A program made the position numbers and the translations under genes. A stretch of DNA of 23,093 nt from the NCBI GenBank assembly GCA_027324025.1, contig DAHVYW010000088.1, positions 1 through 23,093 on the forward strand, in the 5' to 3' direction. Under the pieces are notes generated by a model. The model saw nothing but the letters and a program-made list of their open reading frames with translations, was not told where the DNA came from and did no database searches. Every line of letters begins with the position of its first letter. Position 1 is the first letter of the stretch. Below are positions 20,692-23,093 of this stretch, piece after piece. This DNA comes from JAJZQD01 sp021847735 (lineage in GTDB: Bacteria > Bacillota > Thermincolia > Thermincolales > UBA2595).

Positions 20692-23093
20692 ATGGCCACC
20701 AAGCCCTATGCGGAAATAATTGTAGATGTGACCGCAAAAAAGCTGGATAGAATTTTTCACTACCGGGTCCCCCAAGCATTATCCCAGTGTTTGGCAGTAG
20801 GGATGAGGGTTATTGTCCCTTTCGGCAAGAGGACGGTGGAAGGTTATATCCTGGGGTTTTGTGATACGCCGGAAGTGGTGGAGATTAGAGATATAATTGA
20901 TATTATCGAAGATGAACCCATGTTGAATCGAGACCTACTGGCCCTTGCGGGTTGGATATCGGAGCGATACATGTGTTCAGTAGTTGACGCCATTCATTCC
21001 ATGATGCCGGCCGGAGCCAGAATGGTGGGCTATAAATATATCGTCCCGGTAAAGCTCGATTTAACGTCTGAAAAGCTTGAAGATATGTTAACCGGTTCGG
21101 AAACAGAGGTATATAATTATATTGTGAGTCACAGAAAAACCCTTTACAATGACGTGCGTAAGGTTTTCGGAGACCGGCTCTGCCGATTCTCCGTGAAAAA
21201 ACTAACCACCTTAGGTCTAGTCGAGGGCTTTGGGGAAATGAAGGCGAAAGCGGGGCCGCGATTGATTCAAACCATTGGTCCTGCTCTGCCGGAGAAAGAA
21301 CTGGCCGTGATAATAACCGGATTGGCGGGGAAAGCGCCGAGACAGGCCGCAGTGTTAAAGGCCGCCTTGGACAGGGAGAGTTCTTCCGTCCGGGAACTGG
21401 CAGCGGCGGCTGGAACAACCCCAGGGACTGTACGGGAACTGGTCAAGAAAGGTTATCTGGTATCAAAAGAGACCCAAGTTTTCAGAGACCCATACGGGTC
21501 GCGGGCCTTTGAGCATACCGAACCCTTAAGCCCGACCAGGGACCAGTCTGCGGCTTTAAAGGAAATCATTGGCGCAATAGGCCGGGGTCAATACGAAACC
21601 TTTCTGCTCAATGGTGTTACAGGGAGCGGTAAAACAGAGGTTTACCTGCAGGCTATTGCTTATTGCCTGGCGAAAGACAGAGAGGCCATAGTGCTGGTTC
21701 CGGAGATTTCCCTGACCCCGCAGATGGTGGAACGGTTTAAGGGCCGTTTTGGCAGTCAGGTGGCGGTTCTGCACAGCCGGTTGTCTACCGGAGAGAGGTA
21801 CGACGAGTGGACGCTGATCAAAGAGGGCCGGGTTAAAGTTGTTGTAGGGGCCAGGTCAGCTGTTTTCGCCCCCTTCACCAACCTTGGACTGATTATCGTT
21901 GACGAAGAACATGAAACATCTTATAAACAAGAAGACAGCCCCAAATATCACGCCCGTGAGGTAGCGGTTGCCCGGGCCCGGTTATGCAGCGGTGTGGTGG
22001 TCTTGGGAAGCGCCACCCCCTCGCTGGAATCGTATACCAGGGCCGTCGCCGGAAAATACAGGTTACTGGATTTGGACAGCAGGGTACAGGAACGGCCTTT
22101 GCCTGCAGTTGAAGTTGTTGACTTGCGCGAAGAAATGCATGCCGGGCACCGCAGTATATTCAGCCGCCGGCTGATCGAAAAAATAAAGGGTGTACTGGAA
22201 CGACAAGAGCAGATTATCCTGTTCCTGAACCGCCGGGGATATTCCACTTTTGTGGTCTGCCGGGACTGCGGCCTGGTGATGAAATGTCCAAAATGCAGTA
22301 TTACTCTTACATTACACGCTGGTGCAAACATCCTGCGCTGCCATTATTGTGATTTCAGCAGGAAGGCTCCGGAAATTTGCCCGAAGTGTGCCAGCAAAAG
22401 CATCAGGCATTTCGGTGTCGGCACCCAGAAGGTTGAGGAAGAGGCAGCCCGGTGGTTTCCCGTGGCGCGCGTGGCCAGGATGGATATGGATACCACCACC
22501 GGGAAGGGTTCTCACGAAAGGATCCTGAACAGCTTTAAGGAAGGTAAGGTTGACATCCTGGTGGGGACTCAGATGATAGCAAAGGGCCTGGACTTCCCCC
22601 GCGTCACCCTCGTAGGGGTAATCACTGCCGACACGGCTTTAAATTTACCGGATTTCCGGGCGGCTGAGAGGACATTTCAGCTTCTCACTCAGGTGGCTGG
22701 CAGGGCCGGGCGGGGCAGCACCCCCGGCGAGGTCATTGTGCAGACTTACAATCCCGAACATTATAGTATAATTAGTGCGCAGCAGCACGATTACCGCGGT
22801 TTCTACCGCTCTGAAGTAAAGCTCAGGGAAGTTCTTGAGTACCCGCCATACTGCTCCCTGGTGCGCATAGTAGTCTATGGAACGGAGGAAAATAGTGTTA
22901 TCCGGGGAGCCGAAATCCTGGCCGAAAAGCTCCGGCAGGCCGTAACGGAACACAGTCTGGGTGTTGAACTGCCCCTTTTGGGGCCGGCGCCTGCACCAAT
23001 AAGTAAACTGAGAAACAGGTTTAGATGGCAGATTTGTGTCAGGGGAAAACCCGGCCGGCTTGTTCGGCAGCTGGTCAAAGAAGAAATAGAAAA
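20692..23093 (+). CDS. priA: Primosomal protein N' (replication restart helicase), partial at window end
   Basis: 3'-5' superfamily 2 DNA helicase that recognises stalled forks and reloads the replisome. ATG at 20692 with TCGGAGGAAC upstream. 800 codons are open to the window edge without a stop, so the C-terminus is cut off. Shown in order: N-terminal DNA-binding domain (YAEIIVDVTAKKLDRIFHYR), Walker A GVTGSGKTE (308-316), DEEH box (404-407), GSATPSLES, eight zinc-binding cysteines (523, 526, 532, 535, 550, 553, 563, 566) and helicase motifs VGTQMIAKGLDFP and QVAGRAGRG. The place after coaBC-metK is expected in this lineage. The 700-base gap before it is filled by palindromic elements, so it probably has its own promoter. 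Confidence 0.97.
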   Translation, partial: MATKPYAEIIVDVTAKKLDRIFHYRVPQALSQCLAVGMRVIVPFGKRTVEGYILGFCDTPEVVEIRDIIDIIEDEPMLNRDLLALAGWISERYMCSVVDAIHSMMPAGARMVGYKYIVPVKLDLTSEKLEDMLTGSETEVYNYIVSHRKTLYNDVRKVFGDRLCRFSVKKLTTLGLVEGFGEMKAKAGPRLIQTIGPALPEKELAVIITGLAGKAPRQAAVLKAALDRESSSVRELAAAAGTTPGTVRELVKKGYLVSKETQVFRDPYGSRAFEHTEPLSPTRDQSAALKEIIGAIGRGQYETFLLNGVTGSGKTEVYLQAIAYCLAKDREAIVLVPEISLTPQMVERFKGRFGSQVAVLHSRLSTGERYDEWTLIKEGRVKVVVGARSAVFAPFTNLGLIIVDEEHETSYKQEDSPKYHAREVAVARARLCSGVVVLGSATPSLESYTRAVAGKYRLLDLDSRVQERPLPAVEVVDLREEMHAGHRSIFSRRLIEKIKGVLERQEQIILFLNRRGYSTFVVCRDCGLVMKCPKCSITLTLHAGANILRCHYCDFSRKAPEICPKCASKSIRHFGVGTQKVEEEAARWFPVARVARMDMDTTTGKGSHERILNSFKEGKVDILVGTQMIAKGLDFPRVTLVGVITADTALNLPDFRAAERTFQLLTQVAGRAGRGSTPGEVIVQTYNPEHYSIISAQQHDYRGFYRSEVKLREVLEYPPYCSLVRIVVYGTEENSVIRGAEILAEKLRQAVTEHSLGVELPLLGPAPAPISKLRNRFRWQICVRGKPGRLVRQLVKEEIE

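Noticed and set aside
20364..20702. 112-codon ORF on the minus strand before priA
   Set aside because: It lies on the long palindrome, so its open frame reflects that repeat's composition.
20903..21418. 171-codon ORF opposite priA
   Set aside because: Antisense to the priA frame, proline- and leucine-rich with no family resemblance.
1..23093. CRISPR array, tRNA or rRNA genes
   Set aside because: No regularly spaced direct repeats and no tRNA or rRNA-like conserved segments were seen on either strand.

Overview
The window looks like a chromosomal segment of an anaerobic, spore-former-type Firmicute of the Desulfotomaculum/Pelotomaculum (Peptococcaceae-like) kind. This is inferred from four things: the yicC-remA-gmk-rpoZ-coaBC-metK-priA housekeeping order, the dapF/dapL lysine branch, strong AGGAGG-type ribosome sites with several GTG/TTG starts, and an oxygen-sensitive accessory cluster (glycyl radical enzyme plus tungsten/molybdenum aldehyde oxidoreductase). 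Species cannot be decided from this sequence alone.

Layout. 1-2150: a small one-TM protein gene, convergent with rqcH (ribosome quality control) on the minus strand; an rqcH terminator and promoter are visible. 2150-2541: non-coding, with three consecutive perfect hairpins (possibly the end of an IS200/IS605-type element), a 10-bp operator-like inverted repeat, and a dapF leader with mutually exclusive pairings. 2542-4616: dapF and dapL, the last diaminopimelate steps of lysine/peptidoglycan synthesis. 4617-14391: the accessory block. 14392-15160: a small four-TM protein gene. 15397-23093: housekeeping genes on the plus strand; priA runs off the end. The 0.7-kb metK-priA gap contains two long palindromic elements.

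The accessory block is the most interesting part. A GAF-PAS-AAA+-Fis sigma-54 activator (DhaR/AcoR type) is followed by a textbook -24/-12 promoter. Then come, all on the plus strand, a B12-independent glycerol/diol dehydratase (glycyl radical enzyme), its radical-SAM activase, an aquaglyceroporin, an aldehyde:ferredoxin oxidoreductase (AOR), two MoaD-like ubiquitin-fold proteins and a decayed moaA fragment. The inferred scheme is diol entry through the porin, radical dehydration to an aldehyde (3-hydroxypropionaldehyde from glycerol or propanal from 1,2-propanediol), and oxidation by AOR to the acid with reduced ferredoxin as product. No 1,3-propanediol dehydrogenase, CoA-acylating aldehyde dehydrogenase or microcompartment shell gene is present in the window, so AOR would replace the usual aldehyde-handling enzymes. 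The MoaD-like proteins fit pterin-cofactor supply to AOR. The chemistry of the individual families is established; their combination as one pathway here is inference.
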